Origin: a virus
Strand: one strand, 5' to 3'
DNA length: 34,484 nt
Virus record (IMG/VR): IMGVR_UViG_3300046804_003266
Location: 1 to 34,484 of that record
Below the pieces are notes generated by a model. The model made no database searches, was not told the DNA's origin, and saw only the letters and a list, made by a program, of their open reading frames with translations. The translations under genes were made by a program, and so were the position numbers. This document shows positions 28,113 to 34,196 of the stretch, one piece after another; position 1 is the first letter of the stretch; every line of letters begins with the position of its first letter.

Positions 28113-28784
28113 ATGACCCTAGATCTTCATAACTTTTTTAAGTTTTATGATGAGAAGAACGCAAATCATGTAGCTGCCGTTCAGTGGTTGGAAGATAAAC
28201 TTCCAGAAAAATTCTTAGATGATGCAGAGACTGACTGGATTGGTATTTTCAGAACCAAACCCCCAACTCCAGAAGTTCTCAATGTTCCATACTTTAATCA
28301 AGTAGATAACTACAGAGATGCACATAGAACTTGTAACAGTTCATCGTGCGCTATGTGCCTTGCGTTCCTCAAGCCAGGAAGCATTAAAGGCGACGATGAG
28401 TATGTTAAGAAAGTATTTGCGATTGGTGACACTACTGACCATGCGGTACAGACGAAAGTTCTGGCGGGTTATGGAGTTAAGTCACACTTTAGTTACAATC
28501 TTTCTTTCGCTGATATTGATAAAAGTCTCGATGCTGGGAAGCCTGTCGTTATTGGTATCCTTCACAGGGGTCCTCTATCTGCACCTACTGGTGGGCACAT
28601 GGTTGTAGTTATTGGTAAGACACCAGACGGAAAGGGTTACTATTGTAATGATCCATATGGTTCATGTAATGATAATTATACTGGTCCAGTAACAAATGGT
28701 AAGAAGACCATTTACACAAAAGCAATGCTTAAGCATCGTTGGTGCCCTGGCGGCAACGATGGTTGGGGTCGTATTTTTGACTGA
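28113..28784 (+). CDS. C39-like cysteine peptidase with shared N-terminal lysis domain
   Basis: Residues 3-35 (DLHNFFKFYDEKNANHV, AVQWLEDKLP) form a domain also found at the start of the next protein. A linker leads to a C39_2-like papain-fold peptidase from about residue 56: NVPYFNQVDNY, Cys74 (TCNSSSCAM) as nucleophile, His162 (GGHMVVVIG) and Asp180 (CNDPYG) as the likely triad. 223 aa, no signal peptide. Next to a muramidase, it probably cleaves peptide cross-links in host peptidoglycan, or acts in the tail. A late promoter precedes it. Confidence 0.8.
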   Translation: MTLDLHNFFKFYDEKNANHVAAVQWLEDKLPEKFLDDAETDWIGIFRTKPPTPEVLNVPYFNQVDNYRDAHRTCNSSSCAMCLAFLKPGSIKGDDEYVKKVFAIGDTTDHAVQTKVLAGYGVKSHFSYNLSFADIDKSLDAGKPVVIGILHRGPLSAPTGGHMVVVIGKTPDGKGYYCNDPYGSCNDNYTGPVTNGKKTIYTKAMLKHRWCPGGNDGWGRIFD

Positions 28785-28802
28785 TACTAAAGGAGAACAA
28801 TC

Positions 28803-29474
28803 ATGGCAAGAGTAGATTTACACAACTTCTTTCAATTCTATGATGAAAGAAATCCTAACCACGTTAAAGCAGTGCAATGGTTAGAAGATAACCTTCCCGT
28901 TGAATATCTTGGTGATAATGTAGAGTGGGCTGAGATCTATCGCGGAAAAAAGACTAGTGCTGCACCAGCCCCTGCTGCTGCAGCTCCTGCTCCCGTAGTT
29001 GGTGGTGATGATCTCCCACAAATGGGAATTAAACTCATTAAAGAGTTTGAAGGATGTAGACTAAATGCTTATCCTGACCCTCTTTCGGGCAATCTTCCAA
29101 TCACTATCGGTTGGGGTTGTACCCGTAAGAAAGATGGTTCTCCATTTAAAATGGGAGATACCATTACACAAGCAGAAGCGGATGAACTTTTAATCGATGA
29201 ATGTAAAAAACACTTTCTCCCATCTCTCAGAAAAATTCCATACTGGAACGAAATGTCGGATGGAAAGCGAGGCGCTCTGCTCAGCTTTGCTTATAATCTT
29301 GGTGCCGGCTTTTACGGCGGTGATAACTTTAATACTATTACTAAACGCCTGAAGAATAAAGAGTGGGACTTAGTTCCCGATGCGCTTTATCTCTACAGAA
29401 ATCCTGGTTCAAATGTAGAAGCAGGTTTAGCACGTAGAAGAAAAGCAGAAGGTGAATCTTGGAAAAAAGGTTAA
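28803..29474 (+). CDS. GH24 lysozyme (T4-like muramidase) with shared N-terminal domain
   Basis: Residues 5-36 repeat the N-terminal domain of the upstream peptidase (DLHNFFQFYDERNPNHV, AVQWLEDNLP). An Ala-Pro linker (AAPAPAAAAPAPVV) follows, then a GH24 domain with catalytic Glu83 (EFEGCRLNAY), Asp92 and Thr101 (TIGWG), and ALLSFAYNLGAG and GLARRRKAE typical of the family. It hydrolyses the MurNAc-GlcNAc bond of peptidoglycan. No export signal, so it needs a holin. ATG at 28803 has an AAAGGAGAA ribosome site. 223 aa, the same length as its neighbour. Confidence 0.93.
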   Translation: MARVDLHNFFQFYDERNPNHVKAVQWLEDNLPVEYLGDNVEWAEIYRGKKTSAAPAPAAAAPAPVVGGDDLPQMGIKLIKEFEGCRLNAYPDPLSGNLPITIGWGCTRKKDGSPFKMGDTITQAEADELLIDECKKHFLPSLRKIPYWNEMSDGKRGALLSFAYNLGAGFYGGDNFNTITKRLKNKEWDLVPDALYLYRNPGSNVEAGLARRRKAEGESWKKG

Positions 29475-29492
29475 CCCTCACACTCAAGGACA

Positions 29493-29858
29493 ATGGCAGA
29501 ACCACAAAAAAAGGAAAAATGTATGAGCACTATTGTTAGAATTACTGTTTTGAGTTGGAGTGCGGCTCTACTCACAGCTTCATATGCAGGTCTTCTTGCA
29601 AAAATGGATCCTACATTTATTGCTACAGTATTTACTGCTGCAGCTGCTACCTTTGGAGTTGATACTCTAAAGAAAGGAGATAAAGACGATGGAGATCAAC
29701 CAAATAGAAAACCTGAAATCACTTCAGTCGAACCAACTCCAGAACCAGAACCTCCAGCAGATATCGCAGTCGCAGATACCTCTTCAGCAGGTTGCCCAAA
29801 CTGCGATCCAGGGGATACCCCAGACTACAGTAGAGCGGCTTCCCGCCCAGAAGTTTGA
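29493..29858 (+). CDS. Possible holin: small membrane protein with acidic Pro-rich tail (121 aa)
   Basis: Two hydrophobic segments at about residues 15-33 (ITVLSWSAALLTASYAGLLA) and 38-52 (PTFIATVFTAAAATFGV), then a charged turn (KKGDKDDGDQPNRK) and a Pro/Glu-rich tail ending with CPNCDPGDTPD. Size, topology and position straight after the muramidase fit a holin, but no holin family signature is recognised. The last 170 bases also encode the start of the next protein in another frame. An internal ATG at 29524 with AAGGAAAA upstream could be the true start. Confidence 0.6.
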   Translation: MAEPQKKEKCMSTIVRITVLSWSAALLTASYAGLLAKMDPTFIATVFTAAAATFGVDTLKKGDKDDGDQPNRKPEITSVEPTPEPEPPADIAVADTSSAGCPNCDPGDTPDYSRAASRPEV

Positions 29859-30585
29859 GGTTCCTTTAACGAGAGGTCTGGTTCTTCCAATTTTTGAAGC
29901 ACCAGACCCTTCTATAAAATATCCTATAATTAATGTTCCTACACAGGAAGAGTTTGATGCTGCTGTAAAAGCAGATAAAGAAAAGCAAGCGCAAGAGCAG
30001 CAAGAAAAAACAAGAGGATTACCAAACAGTACTCCCCCTCCTCAACTGCCTGCAGTTGTTCAAACCCCCCCTGTTCAAGCGCCTGTTGCTGAAATTCCAG
30101 CAAACAAACCTCAACCTACTTTTACAGTCCTTGGAACCGATATTAATTTACCTGATCCTTCTCTTGTTGCTACGGCTGGTGCTGTAGCAGTAGTCACAAC
30201 TGCTGCTACCATTGCATCTACCACAGTTCTTAATGCACTTAAGAATGCTGCTGAACCACTTATCAAAGAAGCAACAAAGAATAAGTTTAAGATTAAAATT
30301 AAACAGGTTAAACCAGTTCTGCATTATGTTTTAGCAGAGGGTGGTCACATTGATGTATTTGAGTACTCCGCTGATGGTACTAGATTAATAGATCAAGTTG
30401 ATAATGTGGAGCAATATATTCGTGATCAAGTTGAAATTAATGCTCTTTATGAAATTGATAATAAAATTATTATTGATGATGTGATTGCTGATAAGTTCAC
30501 AAAAGAGGGGCAAAAGAGATTTAAACCTCTGTTTGCCCCAGCTAAAAAAATTGCTAAAAAGTTATCTGCTAGATTATCATTCTAG
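29689..30585 (+). CDS. Overlapping 298-aa protein, possible structural or membrane-associated protein
   Basis: ATG at 29689 has a GGAG site about 10 bases upstream, inside the preceding gene. The protein has a Gln/Asn-rich N-terminus (residues 1-50), a Pro/Gln-rich middle (STPPPQLPAVVQTPPVQAPV), a hydrophobic Ala/Thr stretch at about 159-183 (LVATAGAVAVVTTAATIAST) and a basic, alpha/beta C-terminal domain ending in KKIAKKLSARLSF. No catalytic motif. It may be a virion protein or part of the lysis apparatus. The out-of-frame overlap of 170 bases with the upstream gene is unusually long for this genome. Confidence 0.7.
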   Translation: MEINQIENLKSLQSNQLQNQNLQQISQSQIPLQQVAQTAIQGIPQTTVERLPAQKFEVPLTRGLVLPIFEAPDPSIKYPIINVPTQEEFDAAVKADKEKQAQEQQEKTRGLPNSTPPPQLPAVVQTPPVQAPVAEIPANKPQPTFTVLGTDINLPDPSLVATAGAVAVVTTAATIASTTVLNALKNAAEPLIKEATKNKFKIKIKQVKPVLHYVLAEGGHIDVFEYSADGTRLIDQVDNVEQYIRDQVEINALYEIDNKIIIDDVIADKFTKEGQKRFKPLFAPAKKIAKKLSARLSF

Positions 30586-30642
30586 ATTGGATATAAACCA
30601 AGTAATAATTGCTGCAGGAATGTATGCAATTATATTAAAAAG

Positions 30643-30683
30643 GGAATCAAGGAGGAAGTTATTAAACCTTGATTCCTTTTTCT
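30643..30683. terminator. Bidirectional terminator between convergent units
   Basis: GGAATCAAGG (30643-30652) pairs perfectly with CCTTGATTCC (30667-30676). T-rich on the right and A-rich on the left of the stem, so it can stop transcription from both sides. It ends the rightward lysis unit and the leftward operon. Confidence 0.88.
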
Positions 30684-30700
30684 TTTTCTTTAAATCTTCT

Positions 30701-31135
30701 TCATTGATTTGATTTATTGGCGTTTGCATTTCTTTTCTCCATCAGAAGGGCAAAATCTTTTTTCTTTGTACCGCCATCATATTCCCAGGCATACCCTTCA
30801 GCAACCATCTGATTATTGATAGAAACTGATTCACCATTGATAAACAAATGACCGATGATACGACCATACTTTTCGGTGGAATCTGGTAATTCAGTTTTAA
30901 TCAGGATATCTTTAGCAAACTCTAATCTGTGCTTGAGCCATTCTTTAACCTCAAGACCAAGTTTCTTTTCATACGCATCAGTTGTTCTGCTCTCTGGGGT
31001 ATCGATACCAGCAAGACGAATTCGCTTAGTAAGGGAGATATCAAAGCCAAGATCAATATCAGCATCAATAGTGTCGCCATCTACTACCTTATGTACTGAA
31101 CGTATTCTATAGATGTAGGGATCTCTGTCTGCCAT
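30701..31135 (-). CDS. Thermonuclease-like protein (SNase family)
   Basis: The staphylococcal nuclease fold is clear: VVDGDTIDADIDLGF (Asp21, Asp26), RIRLAGIDTPES (Arg40, Asp45, Thr46, Glu48) and EKYGRIIGHLF (Arg92) provide the calcium-binding and catalytic residues, then SINNQMVAEGYAWEY. Family members cleave DNA and RNA with Ca2+. 144 aa; no signal peptide, so it acts in the cytoplasm unless packaged. It could help degrade host nucleic acids. Last gene of the leftward operon, 3 bases after the previous one. Confidence 0.9.
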   Translation of the reverse strand: MADRDPYIYRIRSVHKVVDGDTIDADIDLGFDISLTKRIRLAGIDTPESRTTDAYEKKLGLEVKEWLKHRLEFAKDILIKTELPDSTEKYGRIIGHLFINGESVSINNQMVAEGYAWEYDGGTKKKDFALLMEKRNANANKSNQ

Positions 31136-31138
31136 TTT

Positions 31139-31348
31139 TCAGAATAACTTAAACTTCTCAGTATTTAGTTTGGGAATAGGTAATTTTTCAAATGCTTTAT
31201 TGACTTGATTCTCTACAACCTTACCTACAAACTGTTCTGGATTGTTGAGAATTGCTTCTGCTTTTTTGTAAGTTACATAAGCACCATAGCAAAGTGCTCC
31301 GCTAATTGCTAGACTCGTCGCTGATAGAATGATTGCTAAGTTCTTCAT
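31139..31348 (-). CDS. Small exported or membrane-anchored protein (69 aa)
   Basis: A hydrophobic N-terminal segment (LAIILSATSLAISGALCYGAY) acts as signal anchor. A charged, helical domain follows, ending LPIPKLNTEKFKLF. No motif. It overlaps the upstream small gene by 47 bases in another frame; the ATG follows an AUGA-like coupling region. Unknown function, probably inner-membrane associated. Confidence 0.7.
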   Translation of the reverse strand: MKNLAIILSATSLAISGALCYGAYVTYKKAEAILNNPEQFVGKVVENQVNKAFEKLPIPKLNTEKFKLF

Positions 31349-31454
31349 TTTTCATTTCCTCATGTGCTAACTTTAGTATGTAGTAAATGGTATATGCGGT
31401 AAATGTAAGACCGCATCCTAATATTATTAATACTCCCCAAGGAAATTCGTTCAT
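31302..31454 (-). CDS. Small single-span membrane peptide (50 aa)
   Basis: On the minus strand ATG at 31454 overlaps the TAA of the upstream protease gene (TAATG); TAG at 31304-31302. One hydrophobic span (WGVLIILGCGLTFTAYTIYYIL) then an acidic tail. It overlaps the next gene by 47 bases. Support comes from the coupled arrangement. Unknown role. Confidence 0.6.
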   Translation of the reverse strand: MNEFPWGVLIILGCGLTFTAYTIYYILKLAHEEMKNEELSNHSISDESSN

Positions 31455-32194
31455 TAGTATTTCCCAGCGGTACAGTATTCTTTCTTTTTATCTGGGTAGT
31501 ATGGGTATAATCCATCACGAGGTTTCATAAAACCACAACCAATTAACCATTCTTTAGTCATTGGTGTTGGTGCAATCTGTTCCCAGAGTGGACCTTTTGC
31601 ACACATTTCTAACTTTTCTGCAGTAACATTTGATTGTTCTTCTGCCCAGTTAGCATCCACTTCCCAGGGGATTGCTCTAGACATTCCAGCAATGCCGTAA
31701 GTTCTCTCGACCATTTTTCTCAACCAATCTGGAATTTCTTTATCGTGATGAACTTGAGCCATAAATGATGTTTCTAGACCACCACCCATACAATCTTGAA
31801 CAGTGTGCCAACCTTCATGTCTAAGAGTTCCAAGAAATTCTCTAGGATCATCGAGTAATTTTTTACTAATAAACAGACGATTATAATCTGGTTTATAAAT
31901 TCCTACGGTACTTCTTGTGAAGTAACGTTCATCACCAACATAAACTCCAATATTAAGTTTATCTAAAGCAGTCAGTATTTTTTTGATTTCGTCTTTAAAA
32001 ACGATAAATCTTTCCCCAAAGTCTTTATCTGGGGAAACTTTTTCTATTCCTTCGTAACAATCCAGAAGTATCATGCAACCCATTGCTGCTAGGCTGTAAT
32101 CTTTTACTACTGGATGTGATTCTTTAATTGATTCTGCTGCTACTGGTAATGTTAAAGTTAATGATAACCCGATTGCTGTGAGGAGTTTTTTCAT
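31454..32194 (-). CDS. Secreted putative metalloprotease (HExxH zincin)
   Basis: The protein starts with a signal peptide (MKKLLTAIGLSLTLTLPVAA, cleavage before ESIK). LRHEGWHTVQDC contains the zinc motif HExxH (His126, Glu127, His130), and PWEVDAN offers Glu178 as third ligand, the gluzincin arrangement. Several Cys (40, 46, 135, others) could form disulphides in the periplasm. 246 aa. It would act in the periplasm or outside the cell. The substrate is unknown; it could be cell wall, surface proteins or the phage's own exported proteins. It overlaps the genes on both sides by 1-4 bases. Confidence 0.75.
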   Translation of the reverse strand: MKKLLTAIGLSLTLTLPVAAESIKESHPVVKDYSLAAMGCMILLDCYEGIEKVSPDKDFGERFIVFKDEIKKILTALDKLNIGVYVGDERYFTRSTVGIYKPDYNRLFISKKLLDDPREFLGTLRHEGWHTVQDCMGGGLETSFMAQVHHDKEIPDWLRKMVERTYGIAGMSRAIPWEVDANWAEEQSNVTAEKLEMCAKGPLWEQIAPTPMTKEWLIGCGFMKPRDGLYPYYPDKKKEYCTAGKY

Positions 32195-32391
32195 TCATCC
32201 CACCATCCTTCTTGTTTATGAATCCAGATTTTCAAATCTTTTACATACTTTCTCAAGATCTGGGCTTGTTCTTCATGCCAAAAATCACCCGTCTCCATAT
32301 GAAGACGGGTGTGATTATCTATTGCTTTGAGTATTTGATGGATTGGAGCATTCCAACACTCCCTCTTTGGAGTGTTCCATTCTCTTGGCAC
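32191..32391 (-). CDS. Small soluble protein, unknown function (66 aa, GTG start)
   Basis: The frame opens with GTG at 32391 and no ATG is available before residue 32. The C-terminal two thirds (HQILKAIDNHTRLHMETGDF, then WHEEQAQILRKYVKDLKIWI) is a pair of amphipathic helices rich in His and Trp, which looks conserved. It is largely overlapped at its 5' end by another small frame (32319-32495) and overlaps the protease start by 4 bases. Unknown role. Confidence 0.65.
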   Translation of the reverse strand: MPREWNTPKRECWNAPIHQILKAIDNHTRLHMETGDFWHEEQAQILRKYVKDLKIWIHKQEGWWDE

Positions 32392-32495
32392 GGTATTACA
32401 AGTGAGTGTACTTCGTTGTATCTAAAATATTGCAATTCACATTGTCCAGGACTTATTTCACTATAACCAACTATTAAGAAAGCAATGAATTCCAT
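32319..32495 (-). CDS. Small protein with N-terminal hydrophobic segment (58 aa)
   Basis: Minus-strand ATG at 32495 overlaps the TAA of the Lys-rich peptide gene (TAATG). The N-terminus MEFIAFLIVGYSEISPGQCE is hydrophobic, followed by a polar region with a second Cys (VIPCQENG). It overlaps the downstream GTG gene by 73 bases in another frame. It resembles short cyanophage proteins from memory; no function. Confidence 0.5.
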   Translation of the reverse strand: MEFIAFLIVGYSEISPGQCELQYFRYNEVHSLVIPCQENGTLQRGSVGMLQSIKYSKQ

Positions 32496-32602
32496 TACTT
32501 TTTCTTACCACCATTTTTTGCTTTTTTAGCAGTAGCATTCCCTGAGTTCTGCTTTGCGTTTGCAGAGGCACCCTTTGGTTTTTTATTTTTTGGTTTGCCC
32601 AT
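32495..32602 (-). CDS. Lysine-rich 35-aa peptide
   Basis: ATG at 32602, TAA at 32497-32495. Of 35 residues about 14 are Lys and the rest are mainly Asn, Ala and Gly (MGKPKNKKPKGASANAKQNS, ending NGGKKK), with no acidic residue at all. It resembles an intrinsically disordered, histone-tail-like nucleic-acid binder. It lies inside the coupled leftward operon, overlapping the upstream gene's end by 20 bases. Confidence 0.6.
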   Translation of the reverse strand: MGKPKNKKPKGASANAKQNSGNATAKKAKNGGKKK

Positions 32603-33179
32603 TTTCTGGTGTAGTAGGTAATGTAGTATTTATTGCTTGGGGGTATTTTACGACAATATCTGCACAAACTTTGTAATATGGACTATCTGGGTGGAACATA
32701 ACTCCACTCTTTATTGCTTCCCCACATTTTAATAAACGAACTAATTCAAAATCTAAACGTGCTTTGTCTGCTTCTGCGTTTTGTCTTTTAATTTCTGTTC
32801 TTGCTCTTTCCTTACAAAGTTCTTGTAAAGATCCATCAAGAGGAAAATTAAATCCTAAACTTACTCCAGTGTTAAAATTTTGACTTTGGTATGTTTCTGG
32901 ATCTTGACTGCCGCTTATATTGCCTAAAGCAAAAGGAGCAACACTCATTGTTGGCCCCTGGCAACTAACGCCCGAACCATATGTATTGACCGCATATGGT
33001 CCTTGGAGGACTTGTACCGCTTGGTTAGTAACGTTTCCTGTAGCAGAAGCACTAGGCCCAGCAATGTTAGTATTACTAGGAGCTGTTTGAGCCAACACTG
33101 GCGATACATAAAGTCCTATTGAGTAAAGACAGATACTGAGTTTGTAGTAGATTGAGTTTCTGTGGTGCGATCTATCCAT
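32583..33179 (-). CDS. Exported protein of unknown function (198 aa)
   Basis: Near the N-terminus a hydrophobic segment (LSICLYSIGLYVSPVLAQ) ends in an Ala-x-Ala-like cleavage site; the preceding 11 residues are polar, so the true start may be a later Met or the signal may be long. The mature part is Ser/Thr/Asn-rich (SNTNIAGPSASATGNVTNQA), then a coiled helix rich in Arg, Lys and Glu (CKERARTEIKRQNAEADKAR) with paired Cys. It overlaps the gene upstream by 64 bases. Possibly an envelope or virion-associated protein. Confidence 0.65.
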   Translation of the reverse strand: MDRSHHRNSIYYKLSICLYSIGLYVSPVLAQTAPSNTNIAGPSASATGNVTNQAVQVLQGPYAVNTYGSGVSCQGPTMSVAPFALGNISGSQDPETYQSQNFNTGVSLGFNFPLDGSLQELCKERARTEIKRQNAEADKARLDFELVRLLKCGEAIKSGVMFHPDSPYYKVCADIVVKYPQAINTTLPTTPENGQTKK

Positions 33180-33481
33180 GTTTCTTTTGCCACTCCAGGT
33201 CCGAGATAAGTTTCACTGAACTGAAACGGAGCACCTTGAACCATAATACTATAATTTGTATCCTTAGTAGGATTTCCAGGAATGTTGATATTTGTTCCAG
33301 ATACAGTATATGATTCGCCAGTAGTATATTCAACTTGACGAATAGATTCTATAATCTTTGTTGTTGATTCTGTTGTTGCAGTAATTGTACCTCTGGTAAA
33401 ATTAGGCACAACACTTTCGGCATATGCAGGAGTACAAATGACTCCCGCTGCTAAAAGCAACGCGGGAGTTATGTGTCTCAT
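33116..33481 (-). CDS. Exported beta-rich protein, paralogue of its neighbour (121 aa)
   Basis: Signal peptide MRHITPALLLAAGVICTPAY with cleavage near AYAES. The mature protein is Thr/Ser-rich and beta-like, and shares with the protein from 33478-33939 the order SY..SGTNI, then a Y.I strand, a G..F.FSE motif (GAPFQFSETY). 121 aa. Likely a periplasmic or surface protein. It overlaps both neighbours by 4 and 64 bases. Confidence 0.72.
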   Translation of the reverse strand: MRHITPALLLAAGVICTPAYAESVVPNFTRGTITATTESTTKIIESIRQVEYTTGESYTVSGTNINIPGNPTKDTNYSIMVQGAPFQFSETYLGPGVAKETWIDRTTETQSTTNSVSVFTQ

Positions 33482-33939
33482 TTGAATACGCTTAATTCAA
33501 TACTACGTTGTGCGGTTGCTGTGGTTCCAGGACCACCAGCAGTTACAGTAGGAACACCAGTAGGTGATAATGTACCAGCGAGAGAACCTTTGTCTCCTGC
33601 TAACTGAGTAACACTATCCCCATAAAGGTTGGGAGAAGCAATAACTCCACCACTGACCGACTGAGTGGTGACTGGTGTATCAGCATCATTGAAACTTTCT
33701 GAGAAAGTGAATGCTTGACCTGCTGTATTGATATCATATGTTCCCGCACCGCTTACTCCACCAAATGAAGTTGCTTGAATATTTGTTCCTGAAGCAGAAT
33801 AAGATGCTCCAATTCTTGTCGATTGAACCGCCGCGCCCTGTACACCTAATTGAACAGAATCAGTAATTCTTGATGTGATTTCAGCAGCACTAACAGGAGT
33901 AATAAAGAATAACGAAAAGGCTAAAAGAAGTCTTTTCAT
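33478..33939 (-). CDS. Exported beta-rich protein, first gene of the leftward operon (153 aa)
   Basis: Signal peptide MKRLLLAFSLFFITPVSAAE with a clear SAA cleavage site. The mature region is Gly/Ser/Thr-rich with alternating strands (ASYSASGTNIQATSF, QAFTFSESF), low in charge and free of Cys. The SY..SGTNI and F.FSE motifs recur in the next gene, so the pair arose by duplication. No enzyme motif. Possibly a surface or virion fibre-like protein. A late-like CTAAATAA on the minus strand (33967-33974) lies 28 bases upstream. Confidence 0.75.
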   Translation of the reverse strand: MKRLLLAFSLFFITPVSAAEITSRITDSVQLGVQGAAVQSTRIGASYSASGTNIQATSFGGVSGAGTYDINTAGQAFTFSESFNDADTPVTTQSVSGGVIASPNLYGDSVTQLAGDKGSLAGTLSPTGVPTVTAGGPGTTATAQRSIELSVFK

Positions 33940-33996
33940 TTTCTTATTTTGTGATAAACACTGATATTATTTAGCACCGTGCTCCCATATGGGGGC

Positions 33997-34025
33997 TTGA
34001 CGCCTTCGGTAAACCGTAGTATGAT
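33997..34025 (+). promoter_or_regulatory. psbA promoter (sigma70-type)
   Basis: TTGACG (33997-34002), exactly 17 bases, then TATGAT (34020-34025). A small hairpin GCTCCC/GGGGGC just upstream touches the -35 box. Predicted initiation near 34032 gives a leader of about 165 bases. Confidence 0.85.
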
Positions 34026-34030
34026 AAATA
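34023..34030 (+). promoter_or_regulatory. T4-type late promoter overlapping the psbA -10 box
   Basis: GATAAATA at 34023-34030 matches the NATAAATA late consensus and shares bases with the early-type -10 box. psbA would then be transcribed both early by host sigma70 and late by the phage factor, from nearly the same position. Confidence 0.65.
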
Positions 34031-34089
34031 GGTAAACAAATGTTACGAATTTCTCATAATTCTTAACATTGTCGAACACCCGCTAACCG

Positions 34090-34176
34090 AGACCTATGGG
34101 TGTATAAATCACGTCTCTCATACCCACAGTGGAGGGTGCTGTGGGGAATAATCGTAACAGTTCGTCCCCCCGAACT
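34090..34176 (+). ncRNA. Structured psbA 5' leader, candidate PhotoRC-II-type element
   Basis: GAGAC (34090-34093 and adjoining base) can pair with GTCTC at 34113-34117. CCCACAG (34123-34129) pairs perfectly with CTGTGGG (34139-34145). AGTTCG (34159-34164) pairs with CGAACT (34171-34176), and the G-run of the first can meet the C-run in the loop of the last. PhotoRC motifs are known 5' elements of reaction-centre genes in marine cyanobacteria and their phages; assignment here rests on position and general structure, not on a covariance search. Confidence 0.5.
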
Positions 34177-34196
34177 TTTATCTAACTCTCTTAAAA

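Noticed and set aside
29689-30585. The 298-aa protein as a spanin (Rz-type)
   Set aside because: Its hydrophobic stretch is internal rather than N-terminal and no lipoprotein partner with a lipobox is encoded.
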